A DNA stretch of 64,000 nt from positions 35,501,019 through 35,565,018 of the forward strand of contig CM032665.1 of assembly GCA_019095985.1 (NCBI GenBank), read 5' to 3'. A program made the position numbers and the translations under genes. Positions 34,401-49,400 of the stretch are shown piece after piece. Each line of letters starts with the position of its first letter. Position 1 is the first letter of the stretch. The notes below the pieces were generated by a model. The model did not search any database. It was given only the letters and a program-made list of their open reading frames with translations, and was not told the DNA's origin. Origin of the DNA: Streblospio benedicti (lineage: Eukaryota > Annelida > Polychaeta > Spionida > Spionidae).

Positions 34401-37400
34401 TATATTCTTGTAAGAATTTGTAACAGATGATTTGAATAGGATTTCTAATGAATTATGCTTTCATATACATGGAGATCGACAATAGACATATGCGACTTTC
34501 AATCGACTTTGTATCGAATATATCAAATATATATCGACTATGAGATAATGAATGAAGATCACCACACAAGATTGAACTTTCTGTCATGATTAAATGTATG
34601 TTATGACATTTATTTTTCCATTATCCTAAGAATCAAGTTACTTTAGTATTATATGCTTGTATATCAAAGTTTTGTTTCAGTGTGAGCAATCACATTAATT
34701 AATTAGAGGAGCACATGTGGCCACCAGAAAATATTGAACCTTGCAACAGAACCTATCATTTTATATTGTAGCATTAATAATAAACTGAGGTGACACGCCC
34801 CCCCCCCTCCATGGGTGTATAAAAACCGAGTGCCCGTATAGTCAATATGAAAATCGTGTGACGCTCTCCCCACTTCTAACAAATGACCGTTGCTCTATTC
34901 GTAGTAAATTATGCATGCTCCCTAAACCTCAAACCACATTTTTTTTTTTTAAATTAAGGGAAACAAAACACTTTTAATCCTTTTAATCAGCAAATTACCA
35001 CAAGTTATTGAACAAAAGTTCATAAACAAAATTTTATAACAGGCAATCGTTCATATTATAAAAAAAAAGTCTTCCATATAATAAACTAAAAAACTTTTTT
35101 TTCGTTCCAAAATTACGCATACAAATTTATTTTAAAACAAAAAATTTACTCCTGTTATATATTTTTTGAAGCATTTGATATTCATCATGGTATATGTTTG
35201 TAAAGCAATATTTACCAGAATACGACTCCAAATAAGGAAAGTGCCGTTGAAGAGGATGAAAACTGCAGCTAAAATGCCTAAAGCAATGTTGTCTGCTAGC
35301 TTGGCCGTTGCTTCATCGTCGGTGAAGAGCGATCCGACCACGGCATGCCACGCGCACACCACGCATTGGATCGCCATCGACGTTAGAATGTATTTGTCCT
35401 GAAAACAAAAACCAAAATGCCCATGGGCTTTAAGGTTAAACAATTGTCAATTTAGGGGCGTTGGCCTTCACATGAATATGTACCGGGGGTATTTAAATTG
35501 AAATATCGATGGTCCAGATTTTGATACATTTCAAATTTGGGTGTACTAAAAATCCTATGTATTTGGTACACAGCGCTTGGTCTCATTTTGCTTTGTAATG
35601 TTCTTTTATGCTGTGTGAATATGTTCTAAATGATTTAATTTAGAATTTTTAAATTTTCTTTATTTTATTAACGTTTTCAAGCCATGTAGGTTCCTTGTCA
35701 AAAACTAAAATAGAAATACAATATAAAAACAGTGCAAATACAGTACAAAGAATACATAATGGTTATCAAGATTAACATGGTATTATGAAGGTCAATCTTT
35801 AATCAGCAAGCTGGTTTGTGAATATGAGTCTATTGAATGCAGGTTGGTAGTGATCAAGCTTAGAGTTCATTGTAATGTTACTATTGCTATTGTATATTTC
35901 GATATATAATATATTTTGAAAATTCAAAATTAAATCATTGAGAACATATTCACACAGCATAAAAGAACATTACAAAACAAAATGAAATTTGGGTGTGTGA
36001 TTTTACATGGGCGTGAGTCATAGGATGATTGTATACAGCATTTGGACATACATGCAATATTTGTCATGAATAGAGGTATTAAACAGAAGTGTAAATACTC
36101 AAAAACTTCTTTGTGAGTTTTATCATAATATGATGAGATTGTATTTGTCCATAACTAACTTCTTTGGAAGTTTGATAATGATATTTTTAGAAACTACGAG
36201 CTATGATTTTGCTGAACTTTACATCTGTTGATGAATTATTGTAATTTCCATCATTTTATAAAAAAGTTCGTGTCTAAAAAGATAGATGCTAAGTTTGCAT
36301 TAAGAGCAGATCTTTTATAAGTTTTTATTACATACAAATATGTTCAAGACAAAGTCGTGCTTTGGTTGAATGAGTCCATGGGTTCTTCAGAATGTTATCA
36401 GTTGTTATCTTTTTAGTGTCATTTTAGATAAATTCAATGCAGTAGGTCCTCTCAGTACTGTTATGTTTTAAAGTTAAATGAATGGTGTTGAATCGTTCAA
36501 GTATTGTATTTAGCTTAAATGAATGCCTATCCACCATGGATAGGGAGAATGATGTTGAATACAGGAAACAATAAATTCAAATTTCAGGCCAGAGTTGCAA
36601 CATCCAACCTTCTAGATACATTAGTGAAGCAAATGCGATGAGTATATTTAACTCGTATTTATGACAGACAATTTACTTCTTATAATAAAAAAATGAATTT
36701 TGTATTTTTGGATATTTTAGCTCTGATGAGGAATTTGTTTATTCGAAAATACTTCGCTAATAAATCTTAGAAATTAAAATCTTAGTGATCTTTTTCTACT
36801 ATCATATTCTATCAGCAGTTACGGCGTGAAAGCACAATAGTGATGTAGTGTCCTATGATTGTCCTATGATACTATGATTGTATGATGTGTTGATAGCGCT
36901 CATCAATGGAACTTACTAAGTAGGTAAGGTAGGATACTTTTGGCAATGTTTGGCTCACAGTGAACTTGAAGGTGATGTTGGAAAGTAGCAGAATGAACGA
37001 TAGCTGCAGCCGGTTTTGTACCAATGTGTGTCCCACAGCAAACGTGGAAAATACCAGGCTGCATATAAACACCTGCAAATAACAACAATAACAACAACTA
37101 GATCAAAAGTGCTCTCTGAGCACTTTTGATCTAGTTGTTGACTTACAGACAATAAAGATGTTTAATAAAATGTTACGAACATCACGATTTAAAGTACACA
37201 ATGTATGTAATCAGCCACAAATAATCTATGTTCCACTGTGCTAGTTGCTCGACATGCTATATATTGATCTTGCAACAGACAGCTCATAACAATTAGCACC
37301 AAGTAGACTTTTGCTGCGGTTCTTATATTGATAAGTAATTGTGCATTCAATACTCGTAAGAATACAAAAAATGGACCAGAAATGGCCCTTTGGCACTTTA

Positions 37401-40400
37401 ATTGAAAAATTGTCCAAAAATCGAATCACTTTAGTGTTGCGCGTCATACTACATAGTTGTGTATCAAAAGTTTGAACAAAATCGGTTCATTGGTAAATCA
37501 GCTAGCTTGTCCACACACATGCATGCACGCACGCATGCAGACATGCATAGTTAGTGACATACAAATGAAACAAACACAAGTCTGCATTTTGCTTCATGAT
37601 ACTTGACGGTTGTATAAAGCCTGTTATAACTGAAATTTTCAGACAACGTTTTACCTTCTATTTGGAGTTAAGCAGGTCCAACTGTAATTGAACATACCAC
37701 CATCTGTGTAAATGCCAGTTTATTTGTAAGTTCATTTCCAGGGTGAAATAGTAGGCAATCACCAACTACTTTGCCACGAAAAGCATAACCTCCAAGATTT
37801 ACTATAAAGCACCAGCTCTATCATAAAACTATTGCACCGGGTCTCAATCTTCATAAAGAAACACCACAAACCTCCATCAAGAGGCCACCTATTCATTTAG
37901 ACCATTAAAAGACCCCAGTAAATACGGGGCGCCATGAATGGGATGGAACCCTCAAACTAAACTAATCTCCTCATTCTCATCATTTTCCAGTAGGCATCAC
38001 AGGCCAAAGAGACGTGAAAGGATCAAAATCAAAAGACGAAACAAAGTGGCAAATCATACAGGGGCGCCTTTTGTTGTCATTTTGCCTTTCGTCCACCGAA
38101 AGACGAAAACCAAAAGACGAAAGGGCAAAACAAAAGACGTTCCAAAATGCACAAACATTCCGGCTGTTCACCCACACAAAAATGGGTGTGGGAAAGCAAA
38201 ACCAAAAGCGAGCCGCCGAAGTCCATAATGCCTTACCGAAAAGCCCAGTATAGATGGATGTATGGAAAAAGCCGTGGCTGTCCATTGATAAAGCTTTGTA
38301 AATGAATACAAATTTTCATGTTCATATGAGACGTGGTTTATAAACACATATATTGTGTTTTTATATATATATATATAGTATGAACCGGGTTACTGGTCAT
38401 GTTTATTTTTAATTTTATTTATTTATCACATTTATATAATAATAAAGGATAATATAGTATTACAAAGAAAATAAATATAACTGAATGCTCTATTAGTAAA
38501 ATTTTACATGTGGGGTTTGTGATTGGGTGGGGGGAAAGATACTTTGAAAAATAACCCGTAATATTATTTTTGTTGATTACACACTTACCTAATTATTCGG
38601 CCTTTTGTTGACAGGAAACGCAAAAAGGTGCTCTTTTATAAATGTGTTTACTAGACAAACTAGAAGATAGAATGGTATTCATTGCTATTCAATGTACACC
38701 GTGCTAAATTTAGACGATTAAGGCAAACCAAAAGTGCCATTAGACCTCAATACGGTGAGATAAAGATACTGAAGTGGTTCTTTTAAAACCAAAAACAAGT
38801 GCCTCGATGATAGGTGGTCCCAAATAGCGACTCATCTAGTTGTCTTCGTTTATGTTTGAGTAACATCATGAGGTGCTTATAAATGTAAATGTCTGGTTTA
38901 TAGTCTTGATCCAAGTTTTGATCTCACGACTTTACAATTTACACCAGGTCCTCGGCAATAAATTCTCATATATATCTTTCTCAACCACAATACCATACTG
39001 GCTGCATCTACATTTGCTGTTCCATCAAAAACCTATTCTAACGTGTAGGTACCACGGAGCAGTGTGCAACCTGTTAGAGGTGGTTTGCTGAACACTTACC
39101 AAAGACCCGATATATCGAACCCACGACCTTCTGGTCACAAGTCCAACTCCCTATCCATTCGGCCACAGAAGCACACTAAACCATTTTAAACAGTAGTAAT
39201 CATGTCCTTAGACCAATATACATTACAATACTTTCCAAAAAGAGATGAATAAAGGGTCCCTCTAAGGACCACAAACAAGTGGCTCTTTGCTTTCTGATGA
39301 TAGGTGGTTCCAAACAGGGCTCATCTAGTTGCCTTCTTTTCTATTCTAGTAACATCATGTCCTTGTAATCCAATCTCAATAAATTACTATATATTGCAAT
39401 ATTATTAATAAGAGATGGATAAAGGGTCATCTACGGACCACAAACAAGTGGCTCTTTGCTCCAAAAAACCCCACCCTGGTGATAGGTGGTCCCAAACAGC
39501 GACTCATCTAGTTTCCTTTGTTTCTGTTCGAGTAACACCATGAGGTACATATGAACCGTTTCAAACAGTAGTAGACATGTCCTTAGACCAATAAACATTA
39601 CAATACTCTAAATTAAAGAAGCATAACGGGTTCTCTAAGGACCACAAAGAAGTGGCCGTTTACCTAAAAAAGCCCACTCTGATGATCGGTGGTTCCAAAC
39701 AGGGGCTCATCTAATCTCCTTTGTTTCTATTCTTGTAAAATCATAAGGTGCTTATAATCCAATCGAAACAATAATAGTCATGTCAATAAACTATTATATA
39801 TTACAATATTTTCAATAAAAGATAGATAAAGAGTCCTCTAATGACCACAAACAAGTGGCTCTTTGCTCCAAAAAATGCCCACCCTGATGATAGGTGGTCC
39901 CAATTATTGAACGTATTGTAAAGTATATTGGTCTAAGGACATGTCTACCACTATTTAATATGGATTATAAGTACCTCATGATGTTATTCGAACAGAAACG
40001 AAGACAACTAGATGAGTTGCTGTTTGGGACCACCTATCATCAGGGAGGGCGTTTTTTGGAGCAAAGAGCCACTTGTTTGTGGTCCTCAGAGGACCCTTTA
40101 TACATCTTGTATTGTAAATAATGTAATATATAAATGATTATCGACATGTCTACTAATGTTTAGAATGCATTATAAGTACCTCATGATGTTACAAGAATAG
40201 AAACGAAGTAGTTTGTATGTCCCCCTATTTTGAATCACCTATCATCGGAGTGGGCTTTTTTTAATCAAAGAGCCACTTGTTTGTGGTCCTGAGTGGACCC
40301 TTTATGCTTCTTTTATTGAAAGTATGGTAATATATATTGGTCTAAGAACATATCTAATACTGATTAAAATGGTTTATAAGTACATGTACCTCATGATGTT

Positions 40401-43400
40401 ACTCGAACAGAAACAAAAACAACTAGATGAGTCGCTGTTTGGGACCACCTATGATCAGGGTGGGCTTTTTTTGTAGTAAAGAGCCACTTGTTTGTGAACT
40501 TTAGAGGACCCTTTATCCATCTCTTATTGTAATTATTGTAACATATAATAGTTTATTGACATGTCTTCTAATGTTTAGAATGTATTATAATCACCTCATG
40601 ATGTTAGAAGAATAGGAATGAGGAAGTTTATATGAGCCCCTGTTTGGAACCAGCTATCATCAGAGTGGCCTTTTTTTAGCAGAGAGGGACTTGTTTGTGG
40701 TCCTTAGAGGACCCTTTATGCCTCTTTTATTGACAGTATTGTAATATATGTACGTCTAAAGACATGTCTACTATCGTTTAAAATCGTTTATAAGTACCTC
40801 ATGATGTTACTCGAACAGAAACGAAGACAACTAGATGAGTCGCTGTTTGGGACCACCTATCATCAGGGCGGGCTTTTTGGGGGAGAAAAGATCCACTTTT
40901 TTGTGCTCCTTAGAAGACCTTTTAAGTTTCTCTTATTGAAAATATTGTCATGTATAATATATTGGTCTAAGGACAGAAAGGAAGGCAACTAGATGATCCA
41001 CTGTTTGGGACCACCTAGAGATCTTTCACAAATGACATCACCTTATGTTTCACCTTTTCAACCCCCCTCCCTTGTCACATTGTGTCCACTTTGCAGCGCC
41101 CCCCTCCTGGTATGTGATGTCATCTTTGCCTCACCCCCCCCACTCCGTGAAATCATGGTTTCGTGATACTACAACTTTTTTACTTTTTTTACAGGTGACA
41201 CCACACAAGTGCTAGACCCCCCACCCCACCCCCCACCCCCCTTGTCAAATTTCGTCATCTTTCGCTACAACCCACCCACCCCCCACCCCCACCGGGTGAC
41301 GTCATTTGTGAACGATCCCCTATCATCAGAGTGGGCCTTTTTTAAGCAAAGAGCCACTTCTTTGTGGTCTCTAGAGGACTTTTCATGCTTCTTTTCCCCA
41401 AATATTGTAACGTGTAATCATCTATAACATGTCTAATAGCGTTTAAAATGGGCTATATGTATCACATGATATTCATAGAATTGGAATCAAGAACTGAGGT
41501 ACACCTAATTATTTTAAAAATCATGTATTTAATATTGATTTTATTATTGCAGCTTAATGTAATTGGTATTAAAAATCCTATGTCAAAAACAAAATATAAT
41601 CGGTATTGTAATTGGTATATTATTACATCTACTTGGACAACCGATCTTCAAAGAGCCACTTCTTTGTATGATTACTGTAACGTGTACACAAATGATTTGC
41701 TACGGTAGTCGTTTTAAAAAATATCGAATTTTTCATAGTGGGCTTTTTTCGGTGGGCTAATGGACTGGCCCGGCGGCTCGCGCCTATGTATTGTGTTCTT
41801 GTCTCACTTCTAGACGAAAGGATGATTTAATGGACGAAAGGCAAAGACGAAAGGCGTTTTGAGAGACGAAAGGCAAAGACGAAAGGCGTTTTGCAAGATT
41901 GCCTTTCGTCTCTAAAATCATCCTTTCGTCTACGAAATTGGATAGAGTTTGTTTTCATACACGAAATGAAAGTTAGTATCTGTTATTATGACTTTCGTTG
42001 ACAAAAGGCATAAATGAGCGACGAAATTGAAGGTGTCCCACATGGCGTGACGAGTATGATGTTCCAGAAGAAGAACTGGAAGCGGCGCGTGGCCTTGCAG
42101 GAAACGGACAGCGCCGGGTGCTTGTGCTTCGTGTTCTGGTACGCATTGGTTGTGATCTTCGTCCAGTGGTTGATGTGTTTGTGCAGGTACCACTCCTGCC
42201 ATCGATTTGTATAAAAGGTTATGATATTATACACTGATGATGTAGCCAAATATTATCAACTGGAAAGAATAGAGTGGTTTAAAAAGTGCTCTTTAAAAAT
42301 ATGTTATCTCTAATAGTTTTGTCAAATGGACTTGCAGAAATCATTGTTTGTATATATTTGTCTACTGCTTGAAAAATCCAAAAGTTAAAAAGTACATAAA
42401 TATATTAATTTTAATTTTAATTTAAATTTCGAACCAATAGCTTCCTGATCACAAGTAACAACTGTTGTTACTTGTGATCGATCAGGAAGCTATTGCTTCA
42501 AAATTAAAATTAAAATTAAAATTAATATATTTATGTACTTTTTAACTTTTGGATTTTTCAAGCAGTAGACAAATATATACAAACAATGATTCCATATACT
42601 GCATACCTGATTAACTGAACATTAATGACTTGCAGAAAGACCCAGCACATCTGGGTGTGGGTCTAACAAACACAAATGACAGACAGCCTTTAGAGTAAAT
42701 ATTTAAGGCTTGGTGATGGCGGTTGCAAAGTAGATTGGTCAGACTGCATCCTCTAATTTATGAATTTTTACCATGGCTGGATGTTGACCATAGCAAGAAC
42801 AACGAGCATAGTGTAAACAAAGTGATCCAGGGCATGGTGATCTCCAGAGTTGCACTGCTCTTAAATGGCTTAGGAACTATTTGGGGCAAATTGCAGTCAC
42901 GATAAAGTGCCATAAGTCCCAAAGGGGACTATTGCTGTCTGTACCCGGGCAGTAAACTGCGACGCCTCTAAATGTCGGGGGCGATTAGTCTAAAGCGAGG
43001 AGCACATTCCACCCTGCGGGCGTGTTCGCCGCAAGGCGTCTGGAGGTCCGTGGCGTCTACGACGTTTTCCGAATGCAGTGACAAAAGTACAGTTGTGGGC
43101 ACACACGCACGGGCTCCGTACGTTATGGGTGCGTCGGCATTGGGAATGTTTTTTTTTATTGAGATGGCCGTGAGTTCAACATGCATCAAACGTGCGTTGT
43201 ACTCGCGTACAACTTACGTTATACGCACAGTGTGCTTACTAATATAAAAATATAAAGTGTGGCATCCTTACGTGGATGGTACAGGGAACGGTCAGACCAT
43301 ACCGTAGGGTGGTCGTAGCTTCTGCGACCACCGTACTGCCTTGAAAAAAAGTACGTTTGCCGCACTGCACACGCACGGATCCCAACGTTTTCTATGCGTT

Positions 43401-46400
43401 TTTCGTCGTAGACTGACTGTAGATCCACCTTGCGGTGGAATGTGCTCCTCGCTTAAGGGAGCAAGGTGCCTGAGAACACATGAAACAAATCCTGCGTTCG
43501 AATCCACAGTCGTCCAAAGCTTCCCAAGCTTTCCCGAATTCTTTCACAATAGCTTGATTTGACATCTAACTGTGGCTCTCCTTCACATACCTTATATAGT
43601 CTAATCAAAATTACTTAGCCAACTGAATGTCTGGCTAAAACCGATTGGCTGATCCATATGAAATCATGAACACCTCGGCAAATTATACACGGCGGCAGTA
43701 TAGCAGTATAGCGATATGTTTCAGTGCAAAATAAACCATGGTTATTGCACAATTATTCATTTACCACATCTCACAAGGCTGTAAAAAAGCCACGTAAACG
43801 ACAGTAAGTCACATTTTGTTGAGTGCTGTTGCTGATAATAACCTCTACCTATCAACGGTCTCGGCCTTTCATACGCCTCTAAATAATAATATAAGAATAT
43901 TCTGGACACAAATGTTAAACCGGTGCATGTCAGATTGCCTCATTTATACATCCTTATAATTGGTTTTTTGGTGCATTACCAAACGAGCACAGTATGGGAT
44001 AATGACCGGAAGAAAGCAAATGATGATGAGCGTTGTCATTCATTGGGTGAAGCCACGTATATACGTCGTGCGACTGCATGCATTTTTAATGGCACAGAGG
44101 GTCCTGTTATTTAAAGGTAGCCTAAATTCCTGTCCCCCATCCTGTAGGCCTACCTTATGCAACCGTCCAAAGACCCATCCCCATGTAAATGCCCTACGGC
44201 ACTCGCAAGTGGGACCATATCAACATAGCGCGGCGGCGGCGTCGTCGTCTCACCTGCTCGTCCACAAAGGACTGGACGTTGACAGACGACATCTCACCGG
44301 CGTCCGCCTCGATCCCGACCTCCACTTCGCCCCGCTCCGTCGTCACCGTGATCGTCAGGTCCTGCAACACACCGCCCTGTCTTAGGTGGACGCTTTTTGG
44401 AGGTTTCACTGTGACACTGTGTTTAGTTTTGTACATTTTCATTGCATTTATAATTAACATTTCATCCTTGAATATATCTCATATGTCTGATATATGTGTG
44501 ACTTAATAATATAAGTCAAAAGTTGATGCTTGGTGCTTAGTTGTATATCTGATGGTTTGGTTTAGTGCATATGGTCTCATTTGATTTTATTTCTCTATTT
44601 CATGACTGTTCCAAAATGTTTTTGGACAATCACGAACAATATTTTAAAAAGGACACTATTGTTTTTGAAACGCCACTTTATGTGTAAGTAAAATGACATA
44701 AATCCACTTTATTAGATAAATAATTAGAAAAGAAAACACAGCAGAAATAGAGAAATCAAAGTAAATTAGTTGCAAAAATTCTTGCAATATCTTTACTTAT
44801 AGAAATTGTACCCTAGTATACATGTAATGAAAATACCCTTTATTCATTTAGCGCACTAAAACTTACCCAGTTTATAAGACGTACGTATAAACAGCTCAAA
44901 GGGCTTCACCAAAATAACTCAAAATACATCTATACCACATCTAATATCACAGGCAGATTAAACATAGCACTTTCTTTCTTCGAGCAAAACCATCTAATTT
45001 GATTAAGTTGATAGAATTTCGTTTAATTTAGTAGTTGAATAGTTATGTCAAACAGTTAAAAATGGATTTTAAAATAACTATGTTTTCACCTATTTTTTTT
45101 AAAAAAAGCGTCCACGCTAGTAATGAAGTATACCTGAGTATCAAACGGATATTCCATTAATTCCATCTTCTCGAAAAATGTGCCTTTCACTCGGCGCTTT
45201 TCGAGGATTGAAGCTTTACCGTCCTCATCATACCGAACCTGGAACAGACGGATGCAATAGAAATTCATCATCTCAAATATGAAGGGATAACAGTAAATTA
45301 GGTCCCTACATGGGTTAAAAGTGACACGAGGGGGGGGGGGGGGGGGCATTTTTTTTTTAAGCCACATTTGTAAACCTGTAAACCAACACCTTGAAAATCC
45401 TTATCTATATGGACACGAGACACTTGCACATTTCGTCTATATGGAGGACATTGATTGAAAAGTGTCTTAAAATTGGACACAGAGACACGGTAGACCCTAC
45501 TTACTTTCGGACCCATGTAAGGAGAGAGCCATTGATCTAGTTAACTTATTTCCAATACTATGACAACCCTTAAAATATTGATAATGAGGTTGAAGGAAAA
45601 TGAAGGTAACCTAACATAATATTTGAGATAGGCATGATCGAGTTAATGAAAATCTACTGTACAATATAGACCAAAACAATTGATGCAAGAGATATATTGG
45701 TAATTCACATCAATTTGTAACCTATTTTTCAGTTCATAACAAACAGTCTCGTAGATTCCAAAGAAGATGTTCTCAGTTGAGATCTATTCAGTGGGTATCA
45801 ACGCATTGACATTGAGTTACACAAGGGAAGAGCTACCCGTGGTGATCATCAGTGGAAACTCATAAGAAATTCAGCCGGCGATAGACATTCTCCACGGTGG
45901 AAAGCGAAAGTTTTAAGAACAATTCCGGAGTGGAATAATCTAAACCCGGAAACTGTCGAGGCCGACTCTATTACAACATTTAAGAGTCGGCTGTCTGCCA
46001 ACCCATAGGCACGAACCCCCCATCATCCACATAATGCCTCATCAGAGGAGGCTAGTTCCCATAAGTGGGGATGGCTTATTTGTGGATTAATGAATGAACA
46101 AAGACCAGAACCAGATTCACGGTCCAGGATTTAAACATCCGCAAGCACTGGGAAACACATAGCTATAGGATTTAGATTACTGGGAACATATAGGTAGACA
46201 CCAGGAGTTCCATCATATCACATTTTAATAATTCTCCCAACCAAAATAATGCCTCATATTGAAAACTATTCATTACGCCCGTATGGGACATTACTTGATA
46301 TATCTATACAAAATATAGGAACAGTAATGCAACTTAATCTTGTCATCTGAAGTAAAAAACAAAACAAAAAAAAACAAAAAACACACTATCTTTTTTCTAA

Positions 46401-49400
46401 ACATTCAGATACAATTTACTGGCACATAAAAGTCTGGTGCTTTGGTATACAGCATATGGGCTCATTTGATTTGATTTTTCATCTATTTCTGCTGTGTTAA
46501 GTGCTAAAATTGCTCAAATTGATAAATGATTGAATCAGCGAGATTTTGTGTAGTTGAATAGAAACATTCACACAAAAGCCCATGCCCTAGACACCCCTTT
46601 CTTCAATATAAAAAACCCATGGGTGTTTGGGTGATCGAATGTTATTATAATTATTGAATGAGCAAAGATTTGAGTACCTGAATAGAAACATATTCATGTA
46701 AAAGCTGGTTGGTGTTTGTGTGGAGGAATATATCTATAGAGTAGAACCCCCAATTAAGACCATCTCCATAAGGAGAATACCTCCATGATAAAACCACTTC
46801 TTACTATACGGTTCCAATACTTCATAAAGCTACAAAAATGAACCTCTGTATAGAGACCACCTCTCTATTGCGATCACCTAACACTGGTCCCAAAGGTGAT
46901 CCCAATAGACAGGTTCTACTGTAATTATTGGCCGAGTGAGCTATTGTGGCGGTACCTGGTACCAGAGCGACTCCTTCACATCTCCGTGGGCATTTTCGAT
47001 GTAGAGTTTGGGCGTCCAGTACCCGTGGTTCGCAGCCAGGTCCTGCTCCGAGCCGCTCTGAAACAAACAGCAAAATTACACTTTGTGTTACGAGTTCGTT
47101 GAAAAAGATAGAGGGTGAGAATCCTGTTGTTTCATTTGTGCATTTGTCCAGAACTGATTTTACAATAAACACTAACAGATAACTTCAATTGTCTTGCTTA
47201 CTCACCTCAAATTTGAGTTAAACAGATTGCCATGAGTCTTCAAACAATGATGTATTTCATAACATTGAAAACACCATTCATTACTATCTAGATGTGAAAT
47301 GGCAATAACAGACAACATTTTCTACTCACTCCCATCACTACAGAACGTTGTAGAATAGTTTTAAAATGAATTGGTTTACATGGTGCCCAATGGAGATTAA
47401 ATTCTTGCACTTTCGAAATGAGAGACCACAACTACTCATTCACACAAACACACATGGTGATAAATATATTCTCATGAAGAGTTCATTTTCAGTGTGCAGG
47501 TTGTTAGGATCACAGAGAATGGAGAGGACCAGATTGGAGAGTAGCAGCACCATCTACACGAGGACTAATTTTGGCCTCATCAAAATAAAGCTGGATAATG
47601 ATGATGACAGTCAGAACGTTTACATAACCGTTGATATAAAGATGAAAAAACGATGTACGGAAAAACTTAATCAATACAAATCATTGCATAGTATACCGCT
47701 CAAACTATTAATTCACACATGTATAAAATAGCTGGGAAATTGTTGACATTTTAACGCTACTGCCACGCTTTGATTGATACATTGGTGTACACTGAAAAAC
47801 AACATGTGCAAACAAAATTCCTGTCAAATGTTAAATCTTCGCCACTATAAGTCAGAATTAACCCAGAACATTGGAGGAAACAGCCGTACTTGATTATGTT
47901 TATTTTACATTATACAGCTGTTGCAAGGACATGTGCTACTGTGTTGTGGCTCGTTTAAATCGTTTACAATCGTTTAAATGATATACGATTGAGCAAAAGC
48001 AGAAGATATTCTCAATCTCCGCCACATTAATGCAATCCTCACGTTTGTTACTGGAGCCCTGATACATCAGACACAAACTTATGTACATTGAACAGATGGA
48101 GCTCGAAAAATAAAGCCAACTGTCTTATTTGTTGGCTGCTTGTACTCTTACTATCCACGGGTCCAGACAAATGAGACTTTTGTCACATTCTTTGAATATT
48201 TTTTTCATTGTTTTATTATGTATAAAATACTATATGAGATACCATCCAAATACTCATGGGTTTTTAAGTTGAAAAGTTGATATGTTGTTGATTTTGGGGA
48301 CTGGGATTTTATATGGATTTTATTTGTATTTACATTGACATTTAAATGACCAAGGTTTTGATATTGTCAACATTTTGGGATGGGTCTTTACATGGAGGCG
48401 GTCCCTTAGCTGGCTGTATACAGCATATATAATATGAATATTGTGATTAAATTTTTTACAATGTAAACGTTTCATTGCATATCGTCCCCTACAAATCCAT
48501 GGTAAGGATCACGATCGTTTGCAGATCCAGAGCCAAAAAGGAGCCAAAATATCAGTAGTACAGTTTTTTGTATTGAGATGTTAATGTCAAAACTCTAACT
48601 CACAGAGTAGAAGAGCCTAAATGTGACACGAGAGGTTTTTGCAAAGACGCTAAAAGGTACACACAGACCAAATACTCATTTCCAGACCCCTTGTAAGGCA
48701 TCTATATAAATCTAAGCTAAATCTAATAGAAAAGCACACGAGTTTTTACATTTTACATGGATGTTCAACGCCGTAAGCCCAATTGTAAGATATTGTAATT
48801 ATCTATGTAAATGTATTGACAGCGCTCAAAGAGCAAGGATTCGCCACTTTTATGTACAGTGTACATTGAATCGTACGTGGTTTACTCCCAACAGTTAATC
48901 GAGCCCAACAATCTCATTACCAGAAAGTAATCCGCAAATAAACTGAGAGGTGAAGCACAGCTAGCGGATACAACTTTTTACACTGTAAATCTTCCTCCTA
49001 GTTGTAAGTTAGAGACAAATGAAGGGACAGAGAAGAGCAATAAAGACAACCTACTGCAACGGTTGGAACATGGAATGCTTAAATGTCTTAATTGGGATTC
49101 CCCTACTAGCTTCAAGTAATACAATAGCTTAATAAGTGGCCATTACAAGTGCTTTTCATGCTCTTGACACATAACTCTTTGTTAAAGCAAAATCTCTAAG
49201 ATAACCGTCCTCCACATACGATTACTTCTCAATTTGAAACTCCTTTTGAGAGTCCTTTTGAGAGTTTCAAATGGAATTTCAAGCACAAATTCTCAAATAT
49301 GATTACTGGTCCTGATATATGACCAACTTTCAAAGGTGACTCACTGCTGAAGTCCAATAAGTGACCCTACTACCGTTAAACGAGATTATCAAATACTAAG

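Noticed and set aside
36720-36760. Second hammerhead-like core (CTGATGAG, a 4-bp stem, GAAA)
   Set aside because: Stem II is short, stem III partner is not convincing and stem I is absent; a match of this quality is expected by chance in AT-rich DNA.
37938-38285. Lys/Arg-rich open frames on both strands
   Set aside because: They result from the repeated AAAGACGAAAGG unit; no splice context or domain.
38780-41430. Regularly spaced repeats resembling a CRISPR array
   Set aside because: Units are about 170-205 bp, change orientation halfway and sit in a eukaryotic intron; this is a minisatellite.
43960-44506. Two plus-strand open frames of 141 and 105 codons
   Set aside because: They are antisense shadows of channel exon 5 (44361-44254) and its flanks.
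47366-47731. 121-codon open frame
   Set aside because: Plus-strand frame inside a minus-strand intron with no recognised motif, start context or splice sites.
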